64,000 nucleotides of DNA from Paenibacillus sp. FSL R7-0345. GTDB taxonomy: Bacteria; Bacillota; Bacilli; Paenibacillales; Paenibacillaceae. The notes beneath the pieces are model-generated. The model did not search any database. It saw only the letters and a program-made list of their open reading frames with translations, and was not told where the DNA came from. The first letter of the stretch is position 1; every line of letters begins with the position of its first letter. A program made the translations under genes and the position numbers. Below are positions 33,104 to 41,446 of the stretch, piece after piece. The stretch covers positions 3,888,501 to 3,952,500 of the forward strand of contig NZ_CP152002.1 in the NCBI RefSeq assembly GCF_038595055.1, read 5' to 3'.

Positions 33104-33811
33104 ATGAGTTTTTTCAAAGAGTTAGGTTCATTGATCGGAGAGGTAACGGGCTCAGTAGTTGGAGGAACCGTAAAAATCGCAGGTGAAATAACCGGGTTAG
33201 AGATTTTGGAAGATATCGGCGATGGTGTTAAAAGAGCTTCACTTGCAGCAGGAAAAACGATGGGCGAGGCCGCAAGCGGTGTGTGGGATATCGGCGCAGG
33301 CATCGTAACGAGTGATGAGTCCAGAATAGGCGAAGGCTTCCGTGATGTCGGCGGCGCCGTATCAACAACGGTAACAGGTGTAGGGAACACTATTATTCAC
33401 GTAGCTGAGAATAGCGGAAAAGTCATATCGGGCACTTTGGACGGGGATGGTGAAAGGTTTAAAGAAGGAGCTAAAGGCCTGATAACTACGGTAGCTATAG
33501 GTGCACTCGCCATCGGGGTGACAGATCTGATTGTTGACTTTGATGGCTCTGATGACGGCTTATTAGCTCAAGAAGAAAGTGATTCCGTGCCCGTAACAGA
33601 AGCTCCGCAGCCGGCAGTGACAACAGATCATCAGCTCAGTGAAGCTGAGCCTGTAATTCTGACAGAGAATCATCATACTCATCATGTTGAGCCCCACTGG
33701 AGAGAGCTCCCTAACGGAAACACAATATGGGTAGACGGTGATGGTGACAGCACAACAAACAGCACTGAAGGCTGGACGCAAAGCAATCCTGATTACAGAT
33801 CCCAAGGATAG
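33104..33811 (+). CDS. Glycine-zipper-like hypothetical protein
   Basis: 235 residues. Residues 1-145 are Gly/Ala/Val-rich (SLIGEVTGSVVGGTVKIAG ...) with Gly-xxx-Gly periodicity that could pack in membranes; LITTVAIGALAIGVTDLIV is the most hydrophobic segment. An acidic/His linker follows, then a C-terminal motif EPHWRELPNGNTIWVDGDGD ... SNPDYR, which looks like a small repeat or Ca-binding-type loop. No signal peptide. AGGAGG precedes the ATG. The only plus-strand gene between 27 and 46 kb; origin by insertion is inferred. Confidence 0.65.
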   Translation: MSFFKELGSLIGEVTGSVVGGTVKIAGEITGLEILEDIGDGVKRASLAAGKTMGEAASGVWDIGAGIVTSDESRIGEGFRDVGGAVSTTVTGVGNTIIHVAENSGKVISGTLDGDGERFKEGAKGLITTVAIGALAIGVTDLIVDFDGSDDGLLAQEESDSVPVTEAPQPAVTTDHQLSEAEPVILTENHHTHHVEPHWRELPNGNTIWVDGDGDSTTNSTEGWTQSNPDYRSQG

Positions 33812-33828
33812 GCACCCTTATTCAGTAT

Positions 33829-34830
33829 CTAAATAACGCTTTTATTCACCTGCGGAATATTCGGGATATTGTTGTCGGGCTTAATGTTCTCTTCAATAAC
33901 ACTCATATCTTTAGGCAAAATCGTCATCAGTTCCTGCTTAGACAGTTTTGTCGGCTTACTCATAAGCCTGACTGCCTGATGTCTTATGGATTTCTCGATC
34001 ACATTCCGGACAAAGCGGGCGTTGCTAAACACCGTTTCATCCAGCTTCTCGTCCAGAATAATGTCCTTAAGCCTCGATATGGTCTCAGTCGTTAACGTAT
34101 AATCTCTTTCTGCGGCCATTTTGGCAGCAATTAACACCAGTTCATTGATGCTATAGTCATCGAACTCAATTTTTATCGGGAATCTTGAAGGCAGTCCGGT
34201 GTTGGATTCCAGCAGCAGATCCATCTCCTCCGGGTATCCGGCCAGGATAATGATGAGATCACTATGTTTGTCCTCCATCATCTTCACCATACAATCGATT
34301 GCTTCCTTGCCGAAGTCTTTATCCCCGCCGCGGGCGAGACTGTAGGCTTCATCAATAAAGAGGATGCCGCCCAGCGCTTTTTTGACCAGATCCCGCGTCT
34401 TCTGGGCGGTATGTCCTATATATTCGCCAACCAGATCCGCACGCTCCACCTCAATCAGATGGCCTTTGCTGAGGACTCCCATCCGTTGAAACAGCTTAGC
34501 TACGATTCTGGCGACAGTGGTCTTTCCGGTTCCGGGATTGCCCTTGAATACCATATGGTACACATGATGATTAACCTTGAGACCCATTTCCTGTCTTATT
34601 TTTTCGACCTGCAGGAGAGCATATATTTCGTAAATGAGCTCCTTCACTTTTTCAAGACCAATCATATCGTCCAGTTCATGAAAAACCTCTTTTATCGACT
34701 CCACATAACTAGGCGCTAAAGTAGCAGTAGGCTCGGCATGAGTTACGGCTGCTTTGATGCTTTCTTCATTATTCTTGAAGGTAATGTTCATTCTTGATTC
34801 ATTAATGGTAATCTGTCTTGCATCATCCAA
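33829..34830 (-). CDS. spoVK: AAA+ ATPase SpoVK
   Basis: 333 residues. A CbbX/SpoVK-type AAA+ ATPase: Walker A GNPGTGKTT (~100), Walker B GILFIDEAYSLA, sensor/Arg finger FPIKIEF region and SRF. Needed for spore maturation in Bacillus. Starts with TTG at 34830 (AGGTG 7 nt upstream). Gene order spoVK-hflX-ynbB-glnRA is that of B. subtilis except for two accessory genes inserted downstream of it. The ~35-residue N-terminal extension before the AAA core is not recognised. Confidence 0.92.
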   Translation of the reverse strand: MDDARQITINESRMNITFKNNEESIKAAVTHAEPTATLAPSYVESIKEVFHELDDMIGLEKVKELIYEIYALLQVEKIRQEMGLKVNHHVYHMVFKGNPGTGKTTVARIVAKLFQRMGVLSKGHLIEVERADLVGEYIGHTAQKTRDLVKKALGGILFIDEAYSLARGGDKDFGKEAIDCMVKMMEDKHSDLIIILAGYPEEMDLLLESNTGLPSRFPIKIEFDDYSINELVLIAAKMAAERDYTLTTETISRLKDIILDEKLDETVFSNARFVRNVIEKSIRHQAVRLMSKPTKLSKQELMTILPKDMSVIEENIKPDNNIPNIPQVNKSVI

Positions 34831-34934
34831 TTCGGGTCACCTCACCATCCAGGGCTGACTTGCTCTAACTCAAGTCTATTCCGGCTGACAAGGCGTTATT
34901 AACAGATTCAGGAACTTTATAGCTTCCTTGTTCG

Positions 34935-35594
34935 TTACATAAACAGCTGCTGCATTTTCCACTTGCTGTACGCCAGGATCTCCCGCGTTTTATATTTCAG
35001 CATGGACATCGTTTCGGACTCGGTTACTCCAAGCTGCGGGGATTTGTAGCCGAATTCCTCTGCCATCTCCAGCGCCCGCTGCCCGTGAAAGGTGTGGGTA
35101 ATAATAACCGCACTTGTCATGCCCTCACGCTGCATAATTTCCTGGCTGAACTTCAAATTCTCGTAGGTGCTGGTAGATTCATTCTCCATCACGATGGCTT
35201 CATCCGGCACACCCTGCTCCACCAGGTAATTGCGCATTCCCTGGCCTTCCGTGTACGGATAGTCAGGATGGTCGAGCCCGCCTGAAACGATAAAGCGGCT
35301 GAATTTCCCTTCCTTGTACAGCTTCAGCCCGTAATCCAGACGTTCCTTGAGCCCCGGACTGGGCTTATCCCCCCACATGGACATCCCCAGAATAATTCCT
35401 GCATCAGCCGGGGTCATCGGCGTTGTTGTCTCCGCACTGTTAATTGCATTGAACGCAACTGCGCACCAAAGCAGCCCTGCCGCCGCTGCAACAATACAAG
35501 CGGTCAGCAGGCTGCGTCCCAGGCGCGGGCGCCGTCTCCGCGGCGATACCTTACGGATGGGCGACGAGCCTTTCTGATATGAATACCATTCCAT
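34935..35594 (-). CDS. YdcF/SanA-family (DUF218) membrane protein
   Basis: 219 residues. Cytoplasmic basic N-terminus (PRRRRPRLGR), one membrane helix (~30-52), then a DUF218 domain on the outer side: DAGIILGMSMWGDKPSP, RFIVSGGLDHPDYPYTEG, MENESTSTYENLKFS, and VIITHTFHGQRA. DUF218 proteins are implicated in envelope barrier functions; precise chemistry is unclear. The start follows AGGAGG and overlaps closely with the DUF402 gene (2-nt gap), so the two are co-translated. Confidence 0.88.
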   Translation of the reverse strand: MEWYSYQKGSSPIRKVSPRRRRPRLGRSLLTACIVAAAAGLLWCAVAFNAINSAETTTPMTPADAGIILGMSMWGDKPSPGLKERLDYGLKLYKEGKFSRFIVSGGLDHPDYPYTEGQGMRNYLVEQGVPDEAIVMENESTSTYENLKFSQEIMQREGMTSAVIITHTFHGQRALEMAEEFGYKSPQLGVTESETMSMLKYKTREILAYSKWKMQQLFM

Positions 35595-35596
35595 TG

Positions 35597-36151
35597 CTAT
35601 TTCCTCCTGAATTCTCCGTGATGAAACAATTCGGCACGATGCTTCAGAGAAAGTGCGAAATAAGGAAAGGCGTGTGCATCTATGCTGCGCAGAATCCCTT
35701 TAGCTGTTGCCCAGGCCAGCTTATAGTCGCTGTCTGTAATATCATTGCGTTCACGCGCTTCCTCAAGCTCATCCTCGTCAAGCAAAAAGACTTCCCCGTT
35801 CCACAGCACCACCACATCCAGATACAAATCATCGAACCAGGGAACCCCCTGATCCGTAACACCCTGAACCTTGCAGGTGTCAATGTACCATTGTATGATA
35901 TTCTGCCGTTCGTCAAACATGGCGGTTACAATGTAATGGCTGTCCTTGGGAAAATACTGCAGCCAGGAATATCCTTTGTCCGCGATACGGTATGTATGCC
36001 TGCCATAGCTTTTCCAGAGCGGTTCCTTCAGCCCGTATATCGTATAAAGTGTAATATAACCGCTGAATTCCCGGGTCTCCACATAGCGGCAGGCAAAATG
36101 GCGGCGCGTAATCCGGCGCCAGTTGGCCCGGTCTCCGAATTTACGTTTCAT
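35597..36151 (-). CDS. DUF402 nucleoside phosphatase-like protein
   Basis: 184 residues from ATG 36151 (AGAGGG upstream). DUF402 fold, like S. aureus Ntdp, a nucleoside tri- and diphosphatase. Conserved elements: WYIDTCKVQGVTDQGVPWFDDLYLDVVVLW with metal-binding Asp/Glu residues, and LLDEDELEEA. The longer frame upstream overlaps the PBP terminator and lacks a ribosome-binding site. It is the upstream partner of the YdcF-like gene. Confidence 0.85.
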   Translation of the reverse strand: MKRKFGDRANWRRITRRHFACRYVETREFSGYITLYTIYGLKEPLWKSYGRHTYRIADKGYSWLQYFPKDSHYIVTAMFDERQNIIQWYIDTCKVQGVTDQGVPWFDDLYLDVVVLWNGEVFLLDEDELEEARERNDITDSDYKLAWATAKGILRSIDAHAFPYFALSLKHRAELFHHGEFRRK

Positions 36152-36251
36152 ATGAATGACCCTCTCGAATAATGGTGTCTCCAGCTTAACACATTTGGCA
36201 GACACACTCAAAACAAGACTTTCCAAAATACGACAGGCCCCGTCCTGTACA

Positions 36252-36293
36252 CAAAAAACAGGCAGGCATTCTCTCATTAGAGGAAGCCTGCCT
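36252..36293 (-). terminator. PBP1A gene terminator
   Basis: Stem AGGCAGGC ... GCCTGCCT, minus-strand tail TTTTTTGTGT, 13 bp past the stop. Confidence 0.9.
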
Positions 36294-36306
36294 GCCCAAT
36301 TAAACT

Positions 36307-38952
36307 CTATTGAATACTGCCATATCCTTCAGCCATTCCGGCCGCAGGATCGGTTACTGCCTCGGCTCCGCTATCCGGACCGGCATTGCCGCTGCCCGGT
36401 ACTGCTTCAGGCGGAGCAGTTGGCGCAGGTGTGGCCGGAGCCAGTGTCGGCAGAGGCTCCGGCGTATTCACCGGCTGTCCCCCGCCATTTCCGTTGCCGT
36501 TACCATTGTTTCCATTGCCATTACCATTCCCGTTGCCATTATCATTTCCATTGTTCCCGTTACCGTTGCCGTTATTATTGCCGTTTCCTTCGCCATTACC
36601 GTTCCCGTTGCCGTTATTTCCGTTTCCGGGATCGTCAGTCGGCAGATTCGGATCAAGTGTCGGTTCCGGTTCCATGGTCGGCATCTCATCCTGAACAGCA
36701 ACAGTAACCGTGTCAGATGGCTCGCTTTCCTGGCCCAGCTCAGAATAATAGGCTGTAACGTAGTATTCGTAGGTAAGGCCCGGCATAGCGCTGATATCAC
36801 CTACAGTCGGCGATACAGTATTCAGGAGCGCTGTAAATTCGCGCTCCGAAGTCTCACGCCGGTAAATCCGGTATTCCACGCCTTCAGCCTGTGCAGGTGC
36901 CCAGCTCAGATTGACGGTCATCGTGGACGGATCGTAAGCAGCTGACAGCCCGCTTACCGGCTGCACAGCCTCCGGTGTTTCCGTCGGTTCAACTTTATCA
37001 TCATTAGAACCTGATGGGGACGGGAAGGATTTGGCCGGAACCCCTTCCAGCGCCTCTTCCATCACCTTGCCCCAGAAGGCCGCCGCCAGCGGACTGCTGT
37101 TCTTCAGCAAATGCGTTTTGCTCGGCTTGTCATAACCCATCCAGACCGCTGCGGTCCATTCCGGAGTGTAGCCGACGAACCAGACGTCACGGTTGGAGCT
37201 GATGCCGGAGTAGCCGCTCTGCGTAGTACCGGTCTTGCCGGCAACCGGACGGTTAATCTTTGCTTTTTTACCGGTACCGTCCGTTACGACCTCCTGCATC
37301 ATCTCGGTCATCTGATAGGCTGTCTGCTCGCTCATAACCCGCTCAGGCGTTGTATTGGCTCTATAGACCGTATCTCCGTCGCTGTTCTCAATCGACTTGA
37401 TGGAGTAAGCCTCACGCAGCTCACCGCCGCTCGCAAAAGCGCTGTAAGCCTGGGCCATTTCCAGCGTATTCGTACCTTGCGATACGCCCCCGAGCGCCAG
37501 TGCCAGGTTTTTGTCATCATCGCTGAGATTAATGCCAAGCTTCTTGGCAAACTGGAAGCCGGTATTCACACCGATTTCATTCAGCAGCCAGACTGCCGGA
37601 ATATTCTCCGACTTCGTAATGGCCGTGCTCATGCTGATCGTTGACGAGTATCCGTGCAGATTGTTCGGGCAGTAGCTTCCGAAGCACTGCTTCTCGTTGC
37701 TCAGCATCGAAGAGCTTGTGAACTTGCCGGATTCCAGAGCCGGTGCATAAGCAACGACCGGCTTAATCGACGAACCCGGAGAACGGCGGCTGTCATTCAC
37801 GCGGCTGAAGCCTTTTTTCTCATAATTGCGTCCGCCCATCAGGGCAACGATACTGCCGTTCTCCTGATTGATGATCGTCATCGAGCCCTGAACCAGCTCA
37901 TCGTCGACGCTTTCCTCAAAATTATCGCTGTCGGCAAACGCATCCTCTACCGTCTCCTGGGCATGCTTATCCATGGTAGTGTAGATTTTGTAGCCCCCGA
38001 TGTTCAGATCGTCTTCCGTCAGTCCGAACCGTTCCTCAGCCTCATCAATTGCAAAATCAATAAAGGCCTGGTAGCGCTGCTTGCTTTCCGGCGGCTTATA
38101 GTTATAATCCACCACTTTAGCTTCGTCCATTTCCTGCTGGGTGATATAGCCCTGCTCATACATAAGCTGAAGCACTACACCGCGGCGTTCCTTGGACAGC
38201 TCCGGATTGCGGAGCGGATTGTAACGGGAAGGCCCCTTCGGCATTGCCGCCAGTGTCGCCATTTCCCAAAGATCCAGGTCCTGCAGATTGCTCTTGCCGA
38301 AATAACGGATGGAAGCCGCCTTGATGCCATAAATCGTGCCGCCAAACGGAATCCGGTTAAGATACATCGTAATAATATCGTCTTTGGTTTTCGAGTTTTC
38401 CAGCGCAACCGCAATCGAAACCTCTGTCGCTTTGCGGAAGAAGGTCTTATCCCGGGTTAAAAAGATATTTTTGGCCAGCTGCTGGGTGATCGTACTGCCG
38501 CCCTCTACCATGCTGCGTGCTGCAATATCCTTAACCGCCGCGCGGCCGATTGACCAGAAGTCTACCCCTTTGTGTTCAAAAAAGCGTTTGTCTTCAGTAG
38601 CCACAAAGGCGTTAATCAGCTGTTCCGGGATATCATCATGCTCTACCGGATCACTTTTTTCCAGTGACAGCTCGGCGATCAGATTCGCATTCCGGTCAAA
38701 AATCTGTGTCGGCGGATTCACCGTCAGCTTGTCCTGGTTCTCATTCAGCAGCTTCTGCCCGTTCAGCATAATGAACAGATATCCGCCAAGCGCACAAAAA
38801 ATCGCCAGGGCCATCGCAAAAAACAAACTCCATAATACACGCTTTTTGGTTAAAAACTTTTTCTTTTTCTTGGGCTTAGGCTTTCCTGCGGATTTCGCAG
38901 AGCCCGTCTGTCTGTTTCTGTTGTTTGTCCTTGATATTTCGTCTCTGGACAT
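36307..38952 (-). CDS. Class A penicillin-binding protein (PBP1A type)
   Basis: 881 residues. Bifunctional peptidoglycan polymerase. Basic cytoplasmic tail, one membrane helix (~39-63), GT51 glycosyltransferase with catalytic Glu120 (ATEDKRFF) and the GGSTITQQLAKN motif, transpeptidase with Ser394 (SSIK), SEN (~445) and KTGT (~572), then an FN3-like domain (~690-780). The last ~90 residues are a Gly-Asn low-complexity run framed by Pro/Thr-rich spacers. Such tails are common in Paenibacillus/Bacillus PBPs but vary in length. It probably acts outside the cell wall-facing membrane. No operon partners. Confidence 0.93.
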   Translation of the reverse strand: MSRDEISRTNNRNRQTGSAKSAGKPKPKKKKKFLTKKRVLWSLFFAMALAIFCALGGYLFIMLNGQKLLNENQDKLTVNPPTQIFDRNANLIAELSLEKSDPVEHDDIPEQLINAFVATEDKRFFEHKGVDFWSIGRAAVKDIAARSMVEGGSTITQQLAKNIFLTRDKTFFRKATEVSIAVALENSKTKDDIITMYLNRIPFGGTIYGIKAASIRYFGKSNLQDLDLWEMATLAAMPKGPSRYNPLRNPELSKERRGVVLQLMYEQGYITQQEMDEAKVVDYNYKPPESKQRYQAFIDFAIDEAEERFGLTEDDLNIGGYKIYTTMDKHAQETVEDAFADSDNFEESVDDELVQGSMTIINQENGSIVALMGGRNYEKKGFSRVNDSRRSPGSSIKPVVAYAPALESGKFTSSSMLSNEKQCFGSYCPNNLHGYSSTISMSTAITKSENIPAVWLLNEIGVNTGFQFAKKLGINLSDDDKNLALALGGVSQGTNTLEMAQAYSAFASGGELREAYSIKSIENSDGDTVYRANTTPERVMSEQTAYQMTEMMQEVVTDGTGKKAKINRPVAGKTGTTQSGYSGISSNRDVWFVGYTPEWTAAVWMGYDKPSKTHLLKNSSPLAAAFWGKVMEEALEGVPAKSFPSPSGSNDDKVEPTETPEAVQPVSGLSAAYDPSTMTVNLSWAPAQAEGVEYRIYRRETSEREFTALLNTVSPTVGDISAMPGLTYEYYVTAYYSELGQESEPSDTVTVAVQDEMPTMEPEPTLDPNLPTDDPGNGNNGNGNGNGEGNGNNNGNGNGNNGNDNGNGNGNGNGNNGNGNGNGGGQPVNTPEPLPTLAPATPAPTAPPEAVPGSGNAGPDSGAEAVTDPAAGMAEGYGSIQ
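36480..36640 (-). repeat. Low-complexity Asn-Gly coding repeat in the PBP tail
   Basis: Imperfect GGNAAY hexamer repeat, encoding alternating Gly and Asn with a few Glu and Asp, inside the class A PBP gene. It is a probable length-variable tract by replication slippage. Confidence 0.8.
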
Positions 38953-39089
38953 GCTGCCTCCTGACTCCCTTTCGGAAATATCTTCAAATTTGTAGCACGA
39001 ATGAAAAGAACAACCTTCGCAGGTTGCTCTCGCGCACTCTATTCAAACGGTTTATAAACAAAAAAGTTTCGCTGTAAGACAGTAAAATG

Positions 39090-39329
39090 TTACTCGTCGC
39101 TTCCGCTGTCCTGCATCAGTGAGACACTGCGCTGCGGCGTGAAGGTCGAGATTGCATGCTTGTACACCATCTGCTGGCGCCCGTCACTGTCGATCACAAT
39201 TGTGAAATTATCAAAGGCCTTGATAATTCCCCGGATCTGAAAGCCGTTGGTCAAATATACTGTAGCAGGGATATTCTCTTTACGCAGCTGGTTCAAGAAC
39301 GTATCTTGGATGTTAATGGACTTGTTCAT
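39090..39329 (-). CDS. hfq: RNA chaperone Hfq
   Basis: 79 residues. Sm1 and Sm2 motifs: [29 protein letters not shown] and [19 protein letters not shown] (note YKHAIST). Forms a hexamer that binds sRNAs and mRNAs. I use ATG 39329 ([14 protein letters not shown] upstream). The tail after the Sm core is short, as in Bacillota. It lies downstream of miaA, separated by 350 bp that hold its own promoter. Confidence 0.95.
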   Translation of the reverse strand: MNKSINIQDTFLNQLRKENIPATVYLTNGFQIRGIIKAFDNFTIVIDSDGRQQMVYKHAISTFTPQRSVSLMQDSGSDE

Positions 39330-39400
39330 ATGACGTACCCCCAATGGTTCAATTAGATTGTTCGTAAGTATATTCAACACCTGAGAGAAACTTTCCTGCT

Positions 39401-39430
39401 ATTATACCACGCAATCTGCAGGAACAGCAA
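39401..39430 (-). promoter_or_regulatory. Probable hfq promoter
   Basis: Minus-strand -35 TTGCTG (39425-39430), 18-nt spacer, -10 TATAAT (39401-39406), 72 bp upstream of the hfq ATG. The remaining ~240 bp toward miaA show no gene. Confidence 0.6.
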
Positions 39431-39675
39431 TTCGCTGAATTCCGTGAAGTTACAGTATATAACATGAACGCTGACAGCCGGGCGGCTTCCGGTGGCATGC
39501 ATCTTCCGCTCTCTCTAGAATACATGTTAAATCTTCCGCCCCCTTCCCGTCAATTGCCTGCACTCCGGTTAGTGCTGAAGGCCCCCCCATTTTTCTACCT
39601 CAAATCAGCAGAGGTTGAATCAGGATGGCGGAATTTAAATGCCAGACGGCGGTTGTACCAATAGTATATCAAGTA

Positions 39676-40626
39676 CTATATATCAAGCTTGCGGGAGATA
39701 ATCTCACGTATTTTTGCAAGATTGCCAGGATAGTTCTGCTCGTTAAAATCTTCGATCCATTCGATTTCCTTCATATGGCGGAACCAGGACAGCTGGCGCT
39801 TGGCGAACCGCCGGGTATCGCGCTTCAGCAGGGTCACAGCTTCATCATAGCTCAGCTCCCCCTCCAGATACGCGGCAATTTCCTTGTATCCGAGCCCCTG
39901 CAGGGCGACCATGCTGCGGTGATAGCCTTTATCCAGCAGCCCCTGTACTTCGGCGATCAGCCCCTGCTCCAGCATCTGGTCGATCCGGTCCTCAATCCGC
40001 TTGTACAGGATCTTCCGGTCCATGGTCAGACCGATCAGGCACAGCTCGTAGGGCGATTGTCTGGTCTGCTCCGCTTTGGCGGCGGACAGGGTGGTGTTCG
40101 TCTGATGGTGAATTTCCAGCGCCCGGATAATCCGGCGGCGGTCATTCGGGTGCAGCCGCTCCGCGCTGGCCGGGTCCACGGCGGCAAGCCGGGCATGCAG
40201 CGCCTCGGCCCCGTGTGCTTCCGCATAGGCATCCAGCTCGGCACGGAACGCTTCGTCTGCAACCGCCTCAGAGAACCGGAAGCCGTAGCACAGCGACTCA
40301 ATGTACAGCCCTGTTCCGCCAACGATAAACGGCAGCCGGCCCCGTCCGCTGATTTCCGCAATCAGCCGTTTGCCCTGCTCCTGGAATTCAGCGGCCGAGT
40401 AGGCCTCCTCCGGATCATGGATATCAATCAGGTGATGGGGGATTCCGTTCATTTCCGCTGTGCTGATTTTGGCTGTGCCGATATCCATGCCGCGGTACAC
40501 CTGCATGGAGTCGCCGGAGATGACTTCGGCATTGTAGGCTTCAGACAGCTCCAGGCTCAGCCGGGTTTTGCCGACAGCCGTCGGGCCCAGCAGTACCAGC
40601 ACCTTAAGTTTTGTCTCAGTTGTCAA
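39676..40626 (-). CDS. miaA: tRNA dimethylallyltransferase
   Basis: 316 residues. Adds an isopentenyl group to A37 of tRNAs reading UNN codons. P-loop GPTAVGKTRLS, DSMQVYRGMDIGTAK (catalytic Asp/Thr region), GGTGLYIESL, and the C-terminal helices with FNEQNYPGN. Translation starts at TTG 40626, with GGGGTGA upstream and overlap of the preceding methyltransferase stop by 11 nt. As in B. subtilis, mutL, miaA and hfq lie in the same order. Confidence 0.95.
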   Translation of the reverse strand: MTTETKLKVLVLLGPTAVGKTRLSLELSEAYNAEVISGDSMQVYRGMDIGTAKISTAEMNGIPHHLIDIHDPEEAYSAAEFQEQGKRLIAEISGRGRLPFIVGGTGLYIESLCYGFRFSEAVADEAFRAELDAYAEAHGAEALHARLAAVDPASAERLHPNDRRRIIRALEIHHQTNTTLSAAKAEQTRQSPYELCLIGLTMDRKILYKRIEDRIDQMLEQGLIAEVQGLLDKGYHRSMVALQGLGYKEIAAYLEGELSYDEAVTLLKRDTRRFAKRQLSWFRHMKEIEWIEDFNEQNYPGNLAKIREIISRKLDI

Positions 40627-41395
40627 TGTGGATCACCCCGTACGATATTTTGGCGCTCCCGCGCAGCAGCTCTGTGAAGCCAAGCCGGTTGAATTCGCCG
40701 CTCAGCGCCTTCTCCTTGAGCAGGACGGTTTTGCGGGCTACACGCAGCGCCTCGGCAACCGACTCCTCTGAAAGAGCGGCGGTGTTGGCGAATTGGCGCA
40801 GCGGCGAGATGGCTGACGAATCCATCAGCGGCACGCGGAACATCGGGTCAAAATAAACGATGTCCATGCTCTTGTCCGGCAGCCCGCGCAAATATTCCAG
40901 GTGCTCGCTATGCACCACTTGGATGCGGCGCAGCGCTTCGTTTACCTTTACCTGCCCTGAAGTATAGTGCTTCATGCCTTCCGAGAGCAGCGCATACAGC
41001 GGAAGCGAGCTTTCCAGCGCGGTAACAGTGGAGCTCTCCCCGCCGAGAACTGCGAACAGCAGGGAATCGCTGCCGAGGCCAGCCGTGCAGTCCAGCACAC
41101 TGTCGCCGGGCTCCATACGGGCTGCTTCCAGCATGGCATCCGGTTCACCTTTCAGAATCCGCTTGGCCCGGACAAAGCCCATACTCGGATGAAATTCCAT
41201 CGGCGGCGTGCCCGGTGTAATGAGCCGGACCGCCTCCTGGAGGATCACCAGAATATCCTCGTCCCCGTAGCGCTCAACCAGCCGCCTTACAGATAATTTC
41301 CCGCGCGGGATAAATTTCGTTCCGGTATGCTCTGCCAGCGCCTTGGCCCGCTGAATAATTTCCGGTATCGGGTCAAAGCCCGTCGTTATAATCAT
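40616..41395 (-). CDS. RsmJ-like SAM-dependent methyltransferase
   Basis: 259 residues. Rossmann methyltransferase with VLDCTAGLGSDSLLFA (SAM loop), ALESS acidic strand and the catalytic-type IVYFDPMF motif characteristic of RsmJ (16S rRNA m2G1516 methyltransferase in E. coli). The N-terminal ~60 residues are a lead-in domain (TGTKFIPRGKLSVRRL). RNA target is inferred. Sits between mutL (51 bp) and miaA (overlap), in one operon with both. Confidence 0.85.
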   Translation of the reverse strand: MIITTGFDPIPEIIQRAKALAEHTGTKFIPRGKLSVRRLVERYGDEDILVILQEAVRLITPGTPPMEFHPSMGFVRAKRILKGEPDAMLEAARMEPGDSVLDCTAGLGSDSLLFAVLGGESSTVTALESSLPLYALLSEGMKHYTSGQVKVNEALRRIQVVHSEHLEYLRGLPDKSMDIVYFDPMFRVPLMDSSAISPLRQFANTAALSEESVAEALRVARKTVLLKEKALSGEFNRLGFTELLRGSAKISYGVIHIDN

Positions 41396-41446
41396 GTTGC
41401 CTCCCTTTCCGGTACCCGCTTCTTTCTTTATCTTACATCAATTATC

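Noticed and set aside
36480-36640. CRISPR-like repeat array in the PBP gene
   Set aside because: The repeat is a hexamer codon pair inside a reading frame, without spacers.
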